Source: Corynebacterium vitaeruminis DSM 20294
Lineage (GTDB): Bacteria; Actinomycetota; Actinomycetes; Mycobacteriales; Mycobacteriaceae
Length of the DNA stretch: 64,000 nucleotides
Reading direction: 5' to 3'
Assembly: GCF_000550805.1 (NCBI RefSeq)
Contig: NZ_CP004353.1
Coordinates: forward strand, 2,790,001 to 2,854,000
Made by a program: the position numbers and the translations under genes. Every line of letters starts with the position of its first letter. Position 1 is the stretch's first letter. Of the stretch, positions 1 through 8,315 are shown piece by piece. The notes below the pieces were generated by a model, which was given only the letters and a program-made list of their open reading frames with translations, was not told the DNA's origin and did not search any database.

Positions 1-203
1 TTTACTTTTACAAAAAGCGGGGCGACAGATAGTGTTTTAAATAGCAAAAGGCCCTTTTAAGCGATTTAGAATTCCATTTACCTCCGTTCTGTAATACGGG
101 GTCTCATGGTGATTCCCAAACGCTCGCGCGAAAGGGCGGGGGTGCGCGCTTCGCGATGCGGGCACTCGAGCAGGAAACCCAATGGAGGAGTTGTAAACAA
201 GGG
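1..203. promoter_or_regulatory. AT-rich upstream region of lsr2
   Basis: The first ~75 bases are strikingly A/T-rich with A and T runs, unlike the G+C-rich remainder of the window. Lsr2-type proteins bind AT-rich DNA, so autoregulation is plausible but inferred. A GGAGGAG ribosome-binding site lies at 184-190, 13 bases before the chosen ATG at 204. No gene is seen here; anything upstream is cut by the window edge. Confidence 0.45.
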
Positions 204-536
204 ATGGCACGCCGCGAAGTGACCCAGATTTTTGACGACCTCGACAACTCCCCCCTCGAGGAGAAGGACGTGCGCGTCATCCGCTTCAGCGTCAACGGGA
301 CCGACTACGTCCTGGACGTCTCGGAAAAGAACGCGGCAGCCTTCCACGCCCAGCTCGCCCCCTACATCAACGCCGCCCGCAAGGTCCCCAGCCTCCGCGG
401 GCGCAAGCCCGGCGCGATCGCCCCCTACGATCCCCGGGAGGTCCGCCAGTGGGCCTCCAAGAACGGCTACGCCGTGGCTAGGCGCGGCAAGATCTCGCAG
501 GAGATCATCGACGCCTACCTCGCCGTCACCAGCTAG
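204..536 (+). CDS. lsr2: Lsr2-type nucleoid-associated protein
   Basis: A 110-residue protein beginning MARREVTQIFDDLD, the usual length for Lsr2, the actinobacterial H-NS analogue that binds and bridges AT-rich DNA and silences acquired genes. The N-terminal half (about residues 1-60) is the dimerisation domain, with the typical stretch VRFSVNGTDYVLD-like strands. The C-terminal half contains the DNA-binding helices and the basic loop seen here as a Gly-Arg-rich turn near residues 65-70 and VRQWASKNGY near residue 80. An upstream in-frame ATG at 156 is less likely because GGAGGAG precedes 204 and family members start with MARR/MAKK. It is a single gene facing a convergent response regulator 6 bases downstream. 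Confidence 0.93.
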   Translation: MARREVTQIFDDLDNSPLEEKDVRVIRFSVNGTDYVLDVSEKNAAAFHAQLAPYINAARKVPSLRGRKPGAIAPYDPREVRQWASKNGYAVARRGKISQEIIDAYLAVTS

Positions 537-542
537 GACCCC

Positions 543-1181
543 CTAGAGCACGCCCTGCTCGCGGGCGGCCGCCACGGCCGAGGTGCGCGAGCGCACGCCG
601 AGCTTGTCGTAGATGTGTACGAGGTGGCTTTTCACCGTGGCCTCGGACAGCAGGAGCAGTCGACCGATCTCGCGGTTGGACGAGCCCGATGCCACGAGCT
701 TGAGCACCTCCAGCTCGCGCGGGGTGAGCGAGGTCCGCGGCGTGCGCACGCGGGTCATGAGCCGGTTCGCCACGGTCGGCGAGAGCGTCGAGTCGCCCTC
801 CGCAGCCGAGCGCACCGCCGCGAGCAGCTCCTCCGGCGGGGCGTCCTTGAGCAGATAGCCTAGGGCGCCCGCCTCGATGGCGCCGAGGATGTCGGCGTCG
901 GTGTCGTAGTTGGTCACCACGAGCACGTGCGGCGGCTTGTCCATGGTGCGCTTGATCTCCGCGGTCGCATCCGCGCCGGTGGCCAGCCTCGTGCCCTCGA
1001 CGCCCGCGCCGAAGCGCAGGTCCATGAGGATCACGTCGATGCCGCCCGCCTGGGCCGCGGCGATCGCGGCCTCCGCGGTGGCAACCTCCCCAATAACCTC
1101 GATGTCATCGGCGCTTTCGAGGACCGCACGCAAACCCAGCCGGACGATCTCGTGGTCGTCAGCAAGCAACACTCTGATCAT
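543..1181 (-). CDS. NarL/FixJ-family response regulator
   Basis: A 212-residue two-domain response regulator. The receiver domain (1-125) has the acidic pair D8/D9, the phospho-acceptor D54 in ILMDLRF, and the YLLKDA lysine segment. The C-terminal LuxR-type HTH (about 150-205) is recognisable by LTPRELEVLKLVASG and TVKSHLVHIYDKLGV. Phosphorylation by the partner kinase should drive dimerisation and DNA binding in the cytoplasm. It lies 56 bases downstream of the histidine kinase on the same strand, so the two form one operon. The stimulus cannot be read from the sequence. Confidence 0.93.
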   Translation of the reverse strand: MIRVLLADDHEIVRLGLRAVLESADDIEVIGEVATAEAAIAAAQAGGIDVILMDLRFGAGVEGTRLATGADATAEIKRTMDKPPHVLVVTNYDTDADILGAIEAGALGYLLKDAPPEELLAAVRSAAEGDSTLSPTVANRLMTRVRTPRTSLTPRELEVLKLVASGSSNREIGRLLLLSEATVKSHLVHIYDKLGVRSRTSAVAAAREQGVL

Positions 1182-1237
1182 GGACGGGAGTCAAGCCTTT
1201 CACATCGGGGATTCAACTCGTCCCAGTGTAGCCCTTT

Positions 1238-2536
1238 TCATACCTCGGTTTGAGTTTCTCCTATCCTTTCGTAGGAATCTTTGGGCGCATCCGTTTCTTC
1301 TTCGGAGATTGGGATGGAGACCGACAAGGCGGTCCCCTCCCCCGGCGCGGACTCCACGACGAGCGCCCCGCCCTGCTCCTGGGCGCGCTGGCGCATAGCG
1401 TCGATGCCGATGTGGCCGAGCCCCGCAGGGCGCTGGGCCACCGCGGCCGGGTCGAAGCCTCGACCGTTGTCCACCACGTCGAGGCGCACCTCGTCCTCGG
1501 CGTAGGTGAGCGTGACGTGGCAGCGGGTGGCGCCTGCGTGCTTGGACACGTTGCCGAGCGCCCCCTGGCCGATCCGCAGCAGCGCCGCCTCCGTGCGCAT
1601 CGGCAGCTGACGCTCCGCGCCCTCGACCTCGATGGTGACCTCGGGCCCCACGATGTGCTCGGCCACCCGGTGGAAGGCACCTTCCAGCGAGGTCTTCGAC
1701 AGCGCCGCCGGTTGAAGGGCGGCGATCATCGCGCGGGCCTCCTGCAGGTTGTCCGCGGCCGTGTTGCGGGCGAGCTCCATGCGCTGGAGTGGCATCCGCT
1801 TCTCCTCCTCGCTCAGCGGCGTGGAGTTGATCTCCTGCTCGGCCACCCGCAACAGCATCTGGATGCTCGAGAGCCCCTGGGCCAGGGTGTCGTGGATTTC
1901 GTGGGCGATGCGCTGGCGCTCGGCGGCGACACCGGCGGCACGCTCGGTCTCCGCGAGCTGCTGGCGCGTGGCGATGAGCTCCTTGATGAGCAGCTCACGC
2001 TCGTGCCCGGCCTTCCACAGCGCCAACAGGGTGAGGTGGATACCGATGCACACCAGCGCCGAGACGAGCGGCCCCATGACCGCGCCGATGGTGATGTGCC
2101 CCCACTGGCTCAGAATCGCGACGGCCGTGGCCCCGATGACCGCCACGATTCCCCGCAAGTCCGGCAGCACCCGCAGATAGAGGAAGAAGATGGAAAACAC
2201 CAGGTAGACCGACACCGGCAGCATGGGCAGCAGCACGATCCACACCAAGGTGAGCACGGCGACGCTGGCCAGCTGCTGAATCCGCTCGTCTGTGCGTACC
2301 ACGCAGTTGCCGTAGGCCGCGGCGAAGGAGGCGAGCAGGAGCACGCCGATGACCGCGACGTGCCGATCGATCCCCACGAGCCCGCCGAGGCAGGCGATGA
2401 GCAACACGACCGTGAGCACGTTCATGGCCCGCCGGAAGCTGGCCGCCCCCGGTTGGGTCTCGTACTCGATCGTGCCCACCGCCACGTGCGGGCTTAGGCT
2501 CCGCAACATGCCCCGAGGATCTAGGCTTAGACTCAT
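1238..2536 (-). CDS. Sensor histidine kinase, HisKA_3 family
   Basis: A 432-residue membrane kinase. Residues about 38-175 contain five or six hydrophobic segments with little extracellular loop, so it probably senses a membrane or intramembrane cue. A short coiled linker leads to the dimerisation/phosphotransfer helix AERQRIAHEIHDTLAQ, with H215 as the likely phosphorylated histidine. The ATPase domain follows, with an N-box-like GNVSKHAG, VDNGRGFDP and GLGHIGIDAMRQRA. It is the partner of the response regulator just downstream. The chosen ATG at 2536 overlaps the divergent lipoprotein's ATG; a second in-frame ATG at 2509 is an alternative start. TAAGGT lies 7 bases upstream of 2536, which suggests a leaderless mRNA. 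Confidence 0.9.
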   Translation of the reverse strand: MSLSLDPRGMLRSLSPHVAVGTIEYETQPGAASFRRAMNVLTVVLLIACLGGLVGIDRHVAVIGVLLLASFAAAYGNCVVRTDERIQQLASVAVLTLVWIVLLPMLPVSVYLVFSIFFLYLRVLPDLRGIVAVIGATAVAILSQWGHITIGAVMGPLVSALVCIGIHLTLLALWKAGHERELLIKELIATRQQLAETERAAGVAAERQRIAHEIHDTLAQGLSSIQMLLRVAEQEINSTPLSEEEKRMPLQRMELARNTAADNLQEARAMIAALQPAALSKTSLEGAFHRVAEHIVGPEVTIEVEGAERQLPMRTEAALLRIGQGALGNVSKHAGATRCHVTLTYAEDEVRLDVVDNGRGFDPAAVAQRPAGLGHIGIDAMRQRAQEQGGALVVESAPGEGTALSVSIPISEEETDAPKDSYERIGETQTEV

Positions 2537-2550
2537 GAGTCGTACCTTAC
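2520..2550. promoter_or_regulatory. Back-to-back leaderless promoters inside opposing start regions
   Basis: The start codons of the kinase (minus) and lipoprotein (plus) share the tetranucleotide CATG at 2534-2537. TAGGCT lies 7 bases before the plus-strand ATG and TAAGGT lies 7 bases before the minus-strand ATG. Both fit an actinobacterial -10 box for leaderless transcripts. Each promoter would then lie within the other gene's 5' coding sequence. Based on motif spacing only. Confidence 0.4.
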
Positions 2551-3122
2551 CTGCCCGTCGTGTGCTCCCCCTCCTCGCCTGCACCCTCGCAGGTGTGATC
2601 CTCTCCGCCTGCGGATCAAGCTCGCAGGCCCCCTCGCAGCAGGCCACCGCCGCCCCGTCCGAGGCCGTCTCCACCGAGGTTCTCGACCAGAACCTGCCAG
2701 TCGATGCGATGCCCGAGGTTCCGGACGGCAAGGACGGCTTCGTCGACTGCCCCTACCTCGACTCTACTTGGGTGGCGGACACCAACGGCCAGCGCATGAC
2801 CGGCCAGGGCATCGACACCCGCTTCGACACCCCCGCCTGCGTGTTCTGGTCCTACCCGGACGACCCCCAGGCCACGGTCATCGTGCGGCACATGCACTCC
2901 ACCGACGAGGCCATCGCCGTCGTCGACTGGGCGGCACCCATCAACACCACCGAGCCCGCCGAGGAGCCGGAGGGCTGGTCGGGCGGCCGCATCGGCAACG
3001 AGAACGGCGCCATCTACGCGGTTCAGAAAGGCCCCGTGGCCGTCGTCGTCTTCTCCAACCAGCAGCAGTCGCTCAAGGCCGAGCTCATCGCCAAGGAGGT
3101 CATCACCAACCTCGGGCTCTAG
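2535..3122 (+). CDS. Secreted lipoprotein, DUF2020-like
   Basis: A 195-residue lipoprotein. The signal peptide has a basic n-region (residues 1-9), a hydrophobic core and the lipobox LSAC with acylated C26. A low-complexity Ser/Ala/Gln linker follows, then a folded domain from about residue 65 containing VDCPYLD and TPACVFWSYPDD, two cysteines that could pair. The fold resembles the corynebacterial DUF2020 lipoproteins, whose function is unknown. The start is fixed by the signal peptide, since no other in-frame ATG exists before the lipobox. It is divergent from the histidine kinase, so it may belong to the same signalling system, either as sensor accessory or as target. It ends convergently with a small membrane protein through a shared CTAG. 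Confidence 0.82.
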   Translation: MSRTLPARRVLPLLACTLAGVILSACGSSSQAPSQQATAAPSEAVSTEVLDQNLPVDAMPEVPDGKDGFVDCPYLDSTWVADTNGQRMTGQGIDTRFDTPACVFWSYPDDPQATVIVRHMHSTDEAIAVVDWAAPINTTEPAEEPEGWSGGRIGNENGAIYAVQKGPVAVVVFSNQQQSLKAELIAKEVITNLGL

Positions 3123-3271
3123 ACGGAGACGTCGTTGTAGGGCATCAGCGTGGACACCCAGGGGAAGACGACCTCCATGAGCAGGAAGAACACCCCCACC
3201 GCGAGCGCGATCGTGACGAGGAGCTTGACGTACCACGGTCCCGGAATGACGTCCCACAGCAATCCGTACAT
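3119..3271 (-). CDS. Small single-pass membrane protein
   Basis: A 50-residue protein beginning MYGLLWDVIPGPWYVK. One long hydrophobic helix occupies about residues 16-37. A GGAGGAAAG site sits 4-6 bases before the ATG, and the ATG overlaps the sortase stop codon as TAATG, so translation is coupled to the sortase. The stop codon shares CTAG with the convergent lipoprotein. Such a short membrane protein after a class E sortase gene is probably a subunit or accessory of that locus; this is inference from position. No known family was recognised. Confidence 0.75.
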   Translation of the reverse strand: MYGLLWDVIPGPWYVKLLVTIALAVGVFFLLMEVVFPWVSTLMPYNDVSV

Positions 3272-4098
3272 TAGCTTTCCTCCAATACTGCTGGTCGGGT
3301 GCCGCTTGAGTTCTTCGGGATCTGCTCGGTGAGCATCCCGTGGACGATCATGCGCTCCGCGTTCGAGAACTGCGGGTGGCAGGTGGTCAGCGTGATGAGC
3401 GACTCCTGCGTCGGGTCCGGGGTCTGGTCGGCGGTCTGCGCCAGGTCGGTTCCCGGGATCGCAGCAATCGTCGACACGTCGCCCGGGTCGGTGATGTACC
3501 TACCCTGAACGTTCGCGTAGGCGCCCGTGGTTACCTCGTCGACTTGCTTGTCGCTCAGGCACCCGGCGGCCTCCTGCCTGCGCTGATCGCCGCTGGAGTC
3601 GATCGGCAAGATACGGTAGACGTTCCATGCGGTTTGCGTTTCGACGACCACGGCATCGCACACCTTCAGGTTTCCTAGGTCGTTAAACGGCGCGCCTTTG
3701 CCCACTCGGTGACCAGCGACGGCGAAGTTGCCCGGAACGCCCGGAAGCGGGGTGTTGACATAGTGGCCGGGCCCCGCCTCGAGGTCAGAGTCCTCCGTGC
3801 CCTCGACAATGGCGAACTGGAAGTCGGAGCCGAAGCTCGGGATGTACATGCGCGCGAACGCCGAGCCCAGCTCCGGTGTGATCTTCTGGCGCGGGTTGAC
3901 CCGCTCGCCCCACTGCTGGTTGAGCTGCTCCGAGGCCTGCGCCTGCTCCTTCCCGGAGGCGATGTTCGTCCAGTAGGCCTCGTAGAAGGCGAACAGGAAA
4001 AAGACCACGCCGAGCGTCAGCAGCAACTCGCCGGTGATCTGCAAGAAGTCCGCTTTCCGACGCGCAGGGCGCGCGTGTCTCGCACCAGTTGGGGCCAC
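3271..4098 (-). CDS. Class E sortase
   Basis: A 275-residue membrane-anchored cysteine transpeptidase. An N-terminal cytoplasmic basic stretch is followed by one membrane helix (about residues 20-40) and an extracellular sortase domain. Catalytic residues are visible: His in AVAGHR (residue 130), Cys in TLTTCHP (residue 240) and Arg in NAERMIVHG (residue 249). Class E enzymes are the housekeeping sortases of high-G+C Gram-positives, attaching proteins with LAXTG-like signals to the cell wall. The GTG at 4098 is preferred because AGGAAA lies just upstream; a TTG at 4113 would add five residues. The downstream small membrane gene is translationally coupled. No substrate gene with a sorting signal is seen adjacent. 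Confidence 0.88.
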   Translation of the reverse strand: MAPTGARHARPARRKADFLQITGELLLTLGVVFFLFAFYEAYWTNIASGKEQAQASEQLNQQWGERVNPRQKITPELGSAFARMYIPSFGSDFQFAIVEGTEDSDLEAGPGHYVNTPLPGVPGNFAVAGHRVGKGAPFNDLGNLKVCDAVVVETQTAWNVYRILPIDSSGDQRRQEAAGCLSDKQVDEVTTGAYANVQGRYITDPGDVSTIAAIPGTDLAQTADQTPDPTQESLITLTTCHPQFSNAERMIVHGMLTEQIPKNSSGTRPAVLEES

Positions 4099-4255
4099 GC
4101 TTTTCCTCAGCAATTCTTAAGTCTTGGAATACCTATGGAAAGTGTAGCCAAGATTCTCGGTTCCTCCCACTTCTGCGCATAAGCGGCTACGATTTCAGTG
4201 TGGCGCTCTGCGCCCTGGTTTTTCGTCAGTACCGTGAAAGGACATTTGTCCCCCC

Positions 4256-5395
4256 ATGCTTGAGTTGTTCATGTACCCCGTCTCCGCCGTGATGAAGGCG
4301 TGGCACATTCTTCTCACCAGCGGCCTCGGTATCAACGACTCGACGGCGTGGGCGCTGTCGCTCTTCGGCCTCGTCGTCACGGTTCGAGCGATCATCGCGC
4401 CGTTTAGCTGGATGCAGCTCAAGGCGGGCCGGATCACCGTGCTCATGCGTCCCAAGCTGCGCAAGCTCGAAAAGGAGTACGAGAAGAACCCCAACGCGGA
4501 CACCCTGGAGCACTACCAGCAGCGGCAGAAGGAGATCCGCGAGGAGTACGGCTACAACATGTCGGCGGGCTGCGTGCCCGCCCTCATTCAGATCCCCACC
4601 TTCCTGGGTCTCTACCAGGTGCTGCTGCGCATGGCGCGCCCGGCGGAGGGGCTGGATTCGCAGGTCCACGCGCCGATCGGAATGCTGAGCGGCGGTGATG
4701 TCACGAGCTTCCTTCAGTCGCGCATCGCAGACATCCCGCTGCCTGCTTACTCCAAGCTTGGCGACGCCGAGCTGGCGCACTTGGGCACCACCGCCCAGGC
4801 GGTTCACGACTTCACGCTGCCGTTCGTCCTCGCCGCCTGCGTGTTCACCTTCCTCAACATGGTGATGTCGGTCATCCGCAACGGCTACTCGCTCGACCGC
4901 GACTCCAAGCTGGCCATCCGCCTCAACCGCTTCCTGCTCGCGATGATCCTGCTGGCGCCGTGGGCGATCTACAACGGAGGCGTCAACGGCCCCATCCCCG
5001 TGGCCATCGTCTTGTACTGGGTGGCCAACAACCTCTGGACGCTCATCCAGAACGCCATCCTCTACACCGGAATCCGCCTCAAGTACCCCTACGACGAGGA
5101 CTACTTGGAGTTCCAGCGCGAGCGCAAGGCCGCGATCAAGCAGGCGAAGGTTGAGTCCAAGCAGGAAGACAAGCTACTCAAGCAGCTCAAGCGCAAGGCC
5201 CGCCGTGACGAGGCGGCCAAGGAGGAGTACGAGGAGCTACTCGCCAAGCGGAAGCAGGCGCAGGAGGACGCCAAGGCCCTCCGAAAGCAGAAGTCAACGG
5301 CGATGCGGGAACTCAGCGCGCGCCGGAGGGAAGAAAAGGCCAAGGAAAAGGCCGGGGAGGACCCCCAGCCAAGTCAGGACGAAGAGGAAGCCTAG
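4256..5395 (+). CDS. YidC/Oxa1-type membrane protein insertase (YidC2-like)
   Basis: A 379-residue member of the YidC/Oxa1/Alb3 family. The conserved core spans about residues 15-285. It has a membrane helix, the long cytoplasmic hairpin KLRKLEKEYEKNPNADTLEHY, then the IPTFLGLYQVLLRMAR segment and further helices, ending with LYWVANNLWTLIQN. A highly charged coiled-coil tail (290-379) replaces the short basic tail of typical YidC and could contact ribosomes. It inserts membrane proteins alone or with SecYEG. The gene is not beside rnpA/rpmH, the usual place of yidC, so it is probably a second paralogue. Its stop shares CTAG with the convergent tetR. Confidence 0.87.
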   Translation: MLELFMYPVSAVMKAWHILLTSGLGINDSTAWALSLFGLVVTVRAIIAPFSWMQLKAGRITVLMRPKLRKLEKEYEKNPNADTLEHYQQRQKEIREEYGYNMSAGCVPALIQIPTFLGLYQVLLRMARPAEGLDSQVHAPIGMLSGGDVTSFLQSRIADIPLPAYSKLGDAELAHLGTTAQAVHDFTLPFVLAACVFTFLNMVMSVIRNGYSLDRDSKLAIRLNRFLLAMILLAPWAIYNGGVNGPIPVAIVLYWVANNLWTLIQNAILYTGIRLKYPYDEDYLEFQRERKAAIKQAKVESKQEDKLLKQLKRKARRDEAAKEEYEELLAKRKQAQEDAKALRKQKSTAMRELSARRREEKAKEKAGEDPQPSQDEEEA

Positions 5396-6039
5396 ATCGA
5401 GTAGTCCGCCGGCGGCGCGGACAGCAGCTGGACCGCGAGCTCGCGCGCGGTCTTAAGCGAGTCGACCGAACGGTTGAGACGACCCCCAGCAAGCCCGCCG
5501 TCGAGGAAGATCATGAGCTGCTGGGCCTGGGTGTTGCCTGGGTAGCCGTTCTTTTCCTCGAGCAGGTCGGTGAGCGTGTCGATGCACCACTTGCGGTGCG
5601 CCATGACGGCGGCGACGATGCCGCGCTCGCTGTCGGTCTCCGGGCGCGGATACTCGTTCGCGGCGTTCTGGAAGTGGGAGCCGCGGAAGTCCTTCGCCGG
5701 CTCCTCCTCGATGCACTGATCGAAGAAGGCCAGGATCTTGTCGGCTGGGTCCTTCATGCCCGCGGTCCTCGCGGCGTAGTCCTCGCGCCACTTGGCATCG
5801 AGCGCCTCGAGGTAGGCGATGACCAGCGCGTCCTTGGATCCGAAGAGGGAATACAGGGAAGCCTTGGCCACGTCGGCCTCGCGGAGGATACGGTCAATGC
5901 CGATGACGCGGATGCCCTCGGTGGTAAACAGGGCGGTCGCGCTGCTGAGCAGGCGCTGACGCGGGCTAGGACGATTGCGCCTCTTGGACGCCGTCTTTCC
6001 TGCCTTAGTCGCTTTCTCCTCGGCCACGATCTCGACCAT
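5392..6039 (-). CDS. TetR/AcrR-family transcriptional regulator
   Basis: A 215-residue regulator. A basic N-terminal stretch precedes the helix-turn-helix (about residues 25-72), with the family pattern SATALFTTEGIRVIGIDRIL followed by VAKASLYSLFGSKDALV. The C-terminal ligand-binding half resembles the group whose domains contain GSHFQNAANEYP. ATG 6039 is chosen over the upstream in-frame ATG at 6105 because GGAAAGGA immediately precedes it. The promoter carries a dyad overlapping the -10 region, so it is probably autoregulated. The target is not evident; its neighbours are a convergent insertase and a GlsB-like gene. Confidence 0.88.
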   Translation of the reverse strand: MVEIVAEEKATKAGKTASKRRNRPSPRQRLLSSATALFTTEGIRVIGIDRILREADVAKASLYSLFGSKDALVIAYLEALDAKWREDYAARTAGMKDPADKILAFFDQCIEEEPAKDFRGSHFQNAANEYPRPETDSERGIVAAVMAHRKWCIDTLTDLLEEKNGYPGNTQAQQLMIFLDGGLAGGRLNRSVDSLKTARELAVQLLSAPPADYSI

Positions 6040-6094
6040 TCCTTTCCGCTGTTTTCTCGCCCGTCCGATTAGGGGCCATAAGCTGGCACATTCC

Positions 6095-6115
6095 ACTATA
6101 TACAAACCGGTTGGT
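6095..6115 (-). promoter_or_regulatory. tetR promoter with operator-like dyad
   Basis: On the minus strand a TATAGT -10 box (6100-6095) directly follows the imperfect palindrome ACCAACCGGTTTGT (6115-6102; seven-base arms with one mismatch). The dyad sits between -35 and -10, where a TetR dimer would block RNA polymerase. Assignment to the adjacent tetR is inference. Confidence 0.5.
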
Positions 6116-6160
6116 CTAGTTCACCTTTGCCTGTCTAATTGTGACCAAGGCATGAACAAA

Positions 6161-6180
6161 CCCGGCGCCTCGACGCCGGG
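6161..6180 (-). terminator. Rho-independent terminator of the GlsB-like gene
   Basis: CCCGGCG and CGCCGGG form a seven-base-pair perfect stem with a six-base loop. On the minus strand it is followed by a short T-rich stretch, 20 bases after the stop codon of the gene. Confidence 0.65.
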
Positions 6181-6200
6181 GTGAAGGGAATGTGTATCCG

Positions 6201-6461
6201 CTACTTCCTGCGGACCAGCTGCACGATCGAGATGAGAATCACCGCGCCGATCAGGCAGGTGATGAAGCTGAAGATGAGGCCGCCACCCGCGACGTCGACG
6301 CCGAAGAGGCTCAGAAGCCAGCCGCCGAGGAGGCCGCCGACGACGCCGACCACGACGTTAAGGAGGATGCCTTGCTGGGCATCGGTTCCCTTGATCTTGG
6401 AGGCGATCCAACCTGCCAAGCCGCCGATGATGATCCATCCGAAAAAGCCCAAGGTAAGCAT
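6201..6461 (-). CDS. GlsB/YeaQ/YmgE-family stress membrane protein
   Basis: An 86-residue, very hydrophobic, glycine-rich protein with three predicted helices and the family pattern GFFGWIIIGGLAGWIASKIKG, then GIVGGLLGGWLL-like repeats. The family (sometimes labelled transglycosylase-associated) is induced by stress in many bacteria, with no demonstrated biochemical activity. The start at 6461 follows AAGGAACCACC. It stands alone on the minus strand between MFS and tetR genes and has its own terminator. Confidence 0.85.
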   Translation of the reverse strand: MLTLGFFGWIIIGGLAGWIASKIKGTDAQQGILLNVVVGVVGGLLGGWLLSLFGVDVAGGGLIFSFITCLIGAVILISIVQLVRRK

Positions 6462-6566
6462 GGTGGTTCCTTCCTGGAGCGCGGTGGCGCCCCTCATAGT
6501 GGGCATTGCATGGATGCGTGCCCGTATTCCCACCCTAGTTGGAAATGAACCCGCCTGCACGCTCCA

Positions 6567-7781
6567 CTATTGCGAAGCGCGCACCACGGTCGCCGTCCCG
6601 CGGCCGATCATTGCGCTCATGATCGCGGCGAAAACACACAGGACGACGTCGATGAGCCACACCGGGACATAGCTCTCGCTCCAGTCCAGGAGAACGCCGC
6701 CCAAAGACGCCGAGAAAAACGCCCCCACCTGGTGAATGAGGAGGAGCAGGCCGATGAGCGTCGGGGCCCAGGACAAGGGGAGGTAGCGGTTGACCAACCC
6801 CGCCGTCGGCGAGACCGTCGCGTCGCCCGTCATGCCCAGCCCAATGGCGAACAGCACCGCAAAAGGGACCGTGTGCGGCATGATGAATAAAAAGGCCAGC
6901 GTCCACACAGCCCGAAACCCGTAGTAGTACACGAGCAGCCTCCCCATCGACATCCTGGTCGACAGCCACCCAGACAGGAGCGCGCCGGTGATCGTGGCGA
7001 TCCCGTAAAGGGAGAAGGCCCACGAGGCCTGCTGCGCGGGGATCCCGTCCTTCACGAACTCGTTGAACAGGTGACTTTCGATAATCACCATGTGGAAGCC
7101 ACAGGTGGAAAACCCGAGGAACAGGAAGACGAATACTCGGTGACGTGCCACCTCGCCCCAGCGGATGGGCGTCGAATGTACCCCGGCCACCCGTTTGGGA
7201 TCCCTGGAGGTCACCACCCACGCGATCGGCAGAAGCAACGCCACCGGCACCAGCATCGCGCCGGCGACACCGGTCAGGCCATTGGCGTCGATAAACGACT
7301 GCATGACTGGCGCCAAGACGAAGGAGCCGAGCCCAGCCGCGGCGTTGAGCATGCCCGCAACGAGCATCGCGCGCTCCGGACCCACGAAGTAGGTGGCAGA
7401 GGCGAGAACGAGCCCGAAGGCAACCGCCCCAGACCCGATCGCGTACAGCCCGCCGAGAGACATCATGAGCAGCGGGAACAATGTCGAGACAAGCAGCGCC
7501 GCAAGGGAACAGAAGATGAGAACCACGCCCATACTCATGACGAAGCGGTTCGACGTACGAAGCGCCAGCATTCCCATGAGCGGCTGCACCGCGCCAAACA
7601 CGAGGTTCATCACCGCAAACACGAAGCTCACCTGCGCGTAGCTCGAGTGTGAATGCTCCATGAGCGGAGCGAGCAGGATTCCCATATTCGTTCGGGTGCC
7701 GCCGTTGAAGCCGTACAGGAGGCAGGCGATGAAACCGAAACCGACGGCCACGGGAAGGCTGGTGGGAGTCTTCTGCGTCAT
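6567..7781 (-). CDS. MFS transporter, substrate unknown
   Basis: A 404-residue polytopic protein with about twelve hydrophobic helices. The first helix region contains FGFIACLLYGFNGGTRTNMGI and the second half contains LSGWLSTRMSMGRLLVYYYGF, the family's cytoplasmic loop with a conserved Gly/Arg arrangement. The overall shape resembles the MFS monocarboxylate/oxalate-type porters, but no substrate residue could be assigned. It is a single gene 105 bases downstream of nothing on its strand, and is divergent from the VOC gene by 101 bases. Confidence 0.85.
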   Translation of the reverse strand: MTQKTPTSLPVAVGFGFIACLLYGFNGGTRTNMGILLAPLMEHSHSSYAQVSFVFAVMNLVFGAVQPLMGMLALRTSNRFVMSMGVVLIFCSLAALLVSTLFPLLMMSLGGLYAIGSGAVAFGLVLASATYFVGPERAMLVAGMLNAAAGLGSFVLAPVMQSFIDANGLTGVAGAMLVPVALLLPIAWVVTSRDPKRVAGVHSTPIRWGEVARHRVFVFLFLGFSTCGFHMVIIESHLFNEFVKDGIPAQQASWAFSLYGIATITGALLSGWLSTRMSMGRLLVYYYGFRAVWTLAFLFIMPHTVPFAVLFAIGLGMTGDATVSPTAGLVNRYLPLSWAPTLIGLLLLIHQVGAFFSASLGGVLLDWSESYVPVWLIDVVLCVFAAIMSAMIGRGTATVVRASQ

Positions 7782-7882
7782 GCAACCGGTCTAAATACGC
7801 TGACTGCTGTATCGCAAAAGCGCCCCCATGCTGCGCGAATAAAACCACAAAACCGTTCACGTCCCCTCGCCGTTAAAGAAGC

Positions 7883-8278
7883 ATGACTACATTGACTCCG
7901 TACCTCGCGTTCGCCGGCAATGCCCGCGAAGCCATGACCTTCTACCAGTCAGTCCTCGGTGGCCAGCTCGACCTCGTCACCGGCAAGGACTTCGGCCTCC
8001 CGCCCGAGCAGCACGATCGCATCATGCACGCATTCCTGCGCACTGAGGGCTGGAACCTCATGGCCGCGGACTCCGACAAGGCCGCAGAACGCTACCAGGG
8101 ATTCAGTCTTTCCGTCATGGGCACCGAGGACGAGGCCGCCGAGGCCGAGAAGCAGATCGCGCAGTTGGCCGAGGGCGGATCGGTGGAGATGAAGTTCGAG
8201 CAGCAGCAGTGGGGCGCGCGATTTGGCATCGTGCGCGACAAGTACGGCATCACCTGGCAGTTCAACTTCGGCGAGTAG
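7883..8278 (+). CDS. VOC-superfamily protein (PhnB-like)
   Basis: A 131-residue single vicinal-oxygen-chelate domain. It begins with TPYLAFAGNAREAMTFYQSVLGG and ends with the strand pair WGARFGIVRDKYGITWQFNF, the PhnB/3-demethylubiquinone methyltransferase-like pattern. Such proteins bind a metal or small molecule; the reaction is unknown for most, including this one. ATG 7883 is preceded by AAAGAAG. A strong hairpin follows, shared with the 3' flank of the first rRNA operon. Confidence 0.85.
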   Translation: MTTLTPYLAFAGNAREAMTFYQSVLGGQLDLVTGKDFGLPPEQHDRIMHAFLRTEGWNLMAADSDKAAERYQGFSLSVMGTEDEAAEAEKQIAQLAEGGSVEMKFEQQQWGARFGIVRDKYGITWQFNFGE

Positions 8279-8290
8279 CACACTGTGCTT

Positions 8291-8309
8291 TTTGCTTTTC
8301 GACGTCTAT
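8291..8309 (+). repeat. Dispersed terminator-linked motif, copy A
   Basis: TTTGCTTTTCGACGTCTAT, 13 bases after the VOC stop codon and preceded by a T-rich run. The GTCTATAG extension is shared with the copy at 22945. Confidence 0.6.
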
Positions 8310-8315
8310 AGCAAC

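Noticed and set aside
6095..6200. A plus-strand gene driven by the region upstream of tetR
   Set aside because: No plus-strand frame with a ribosome site follows before the GlsB-like gene on the other strand.
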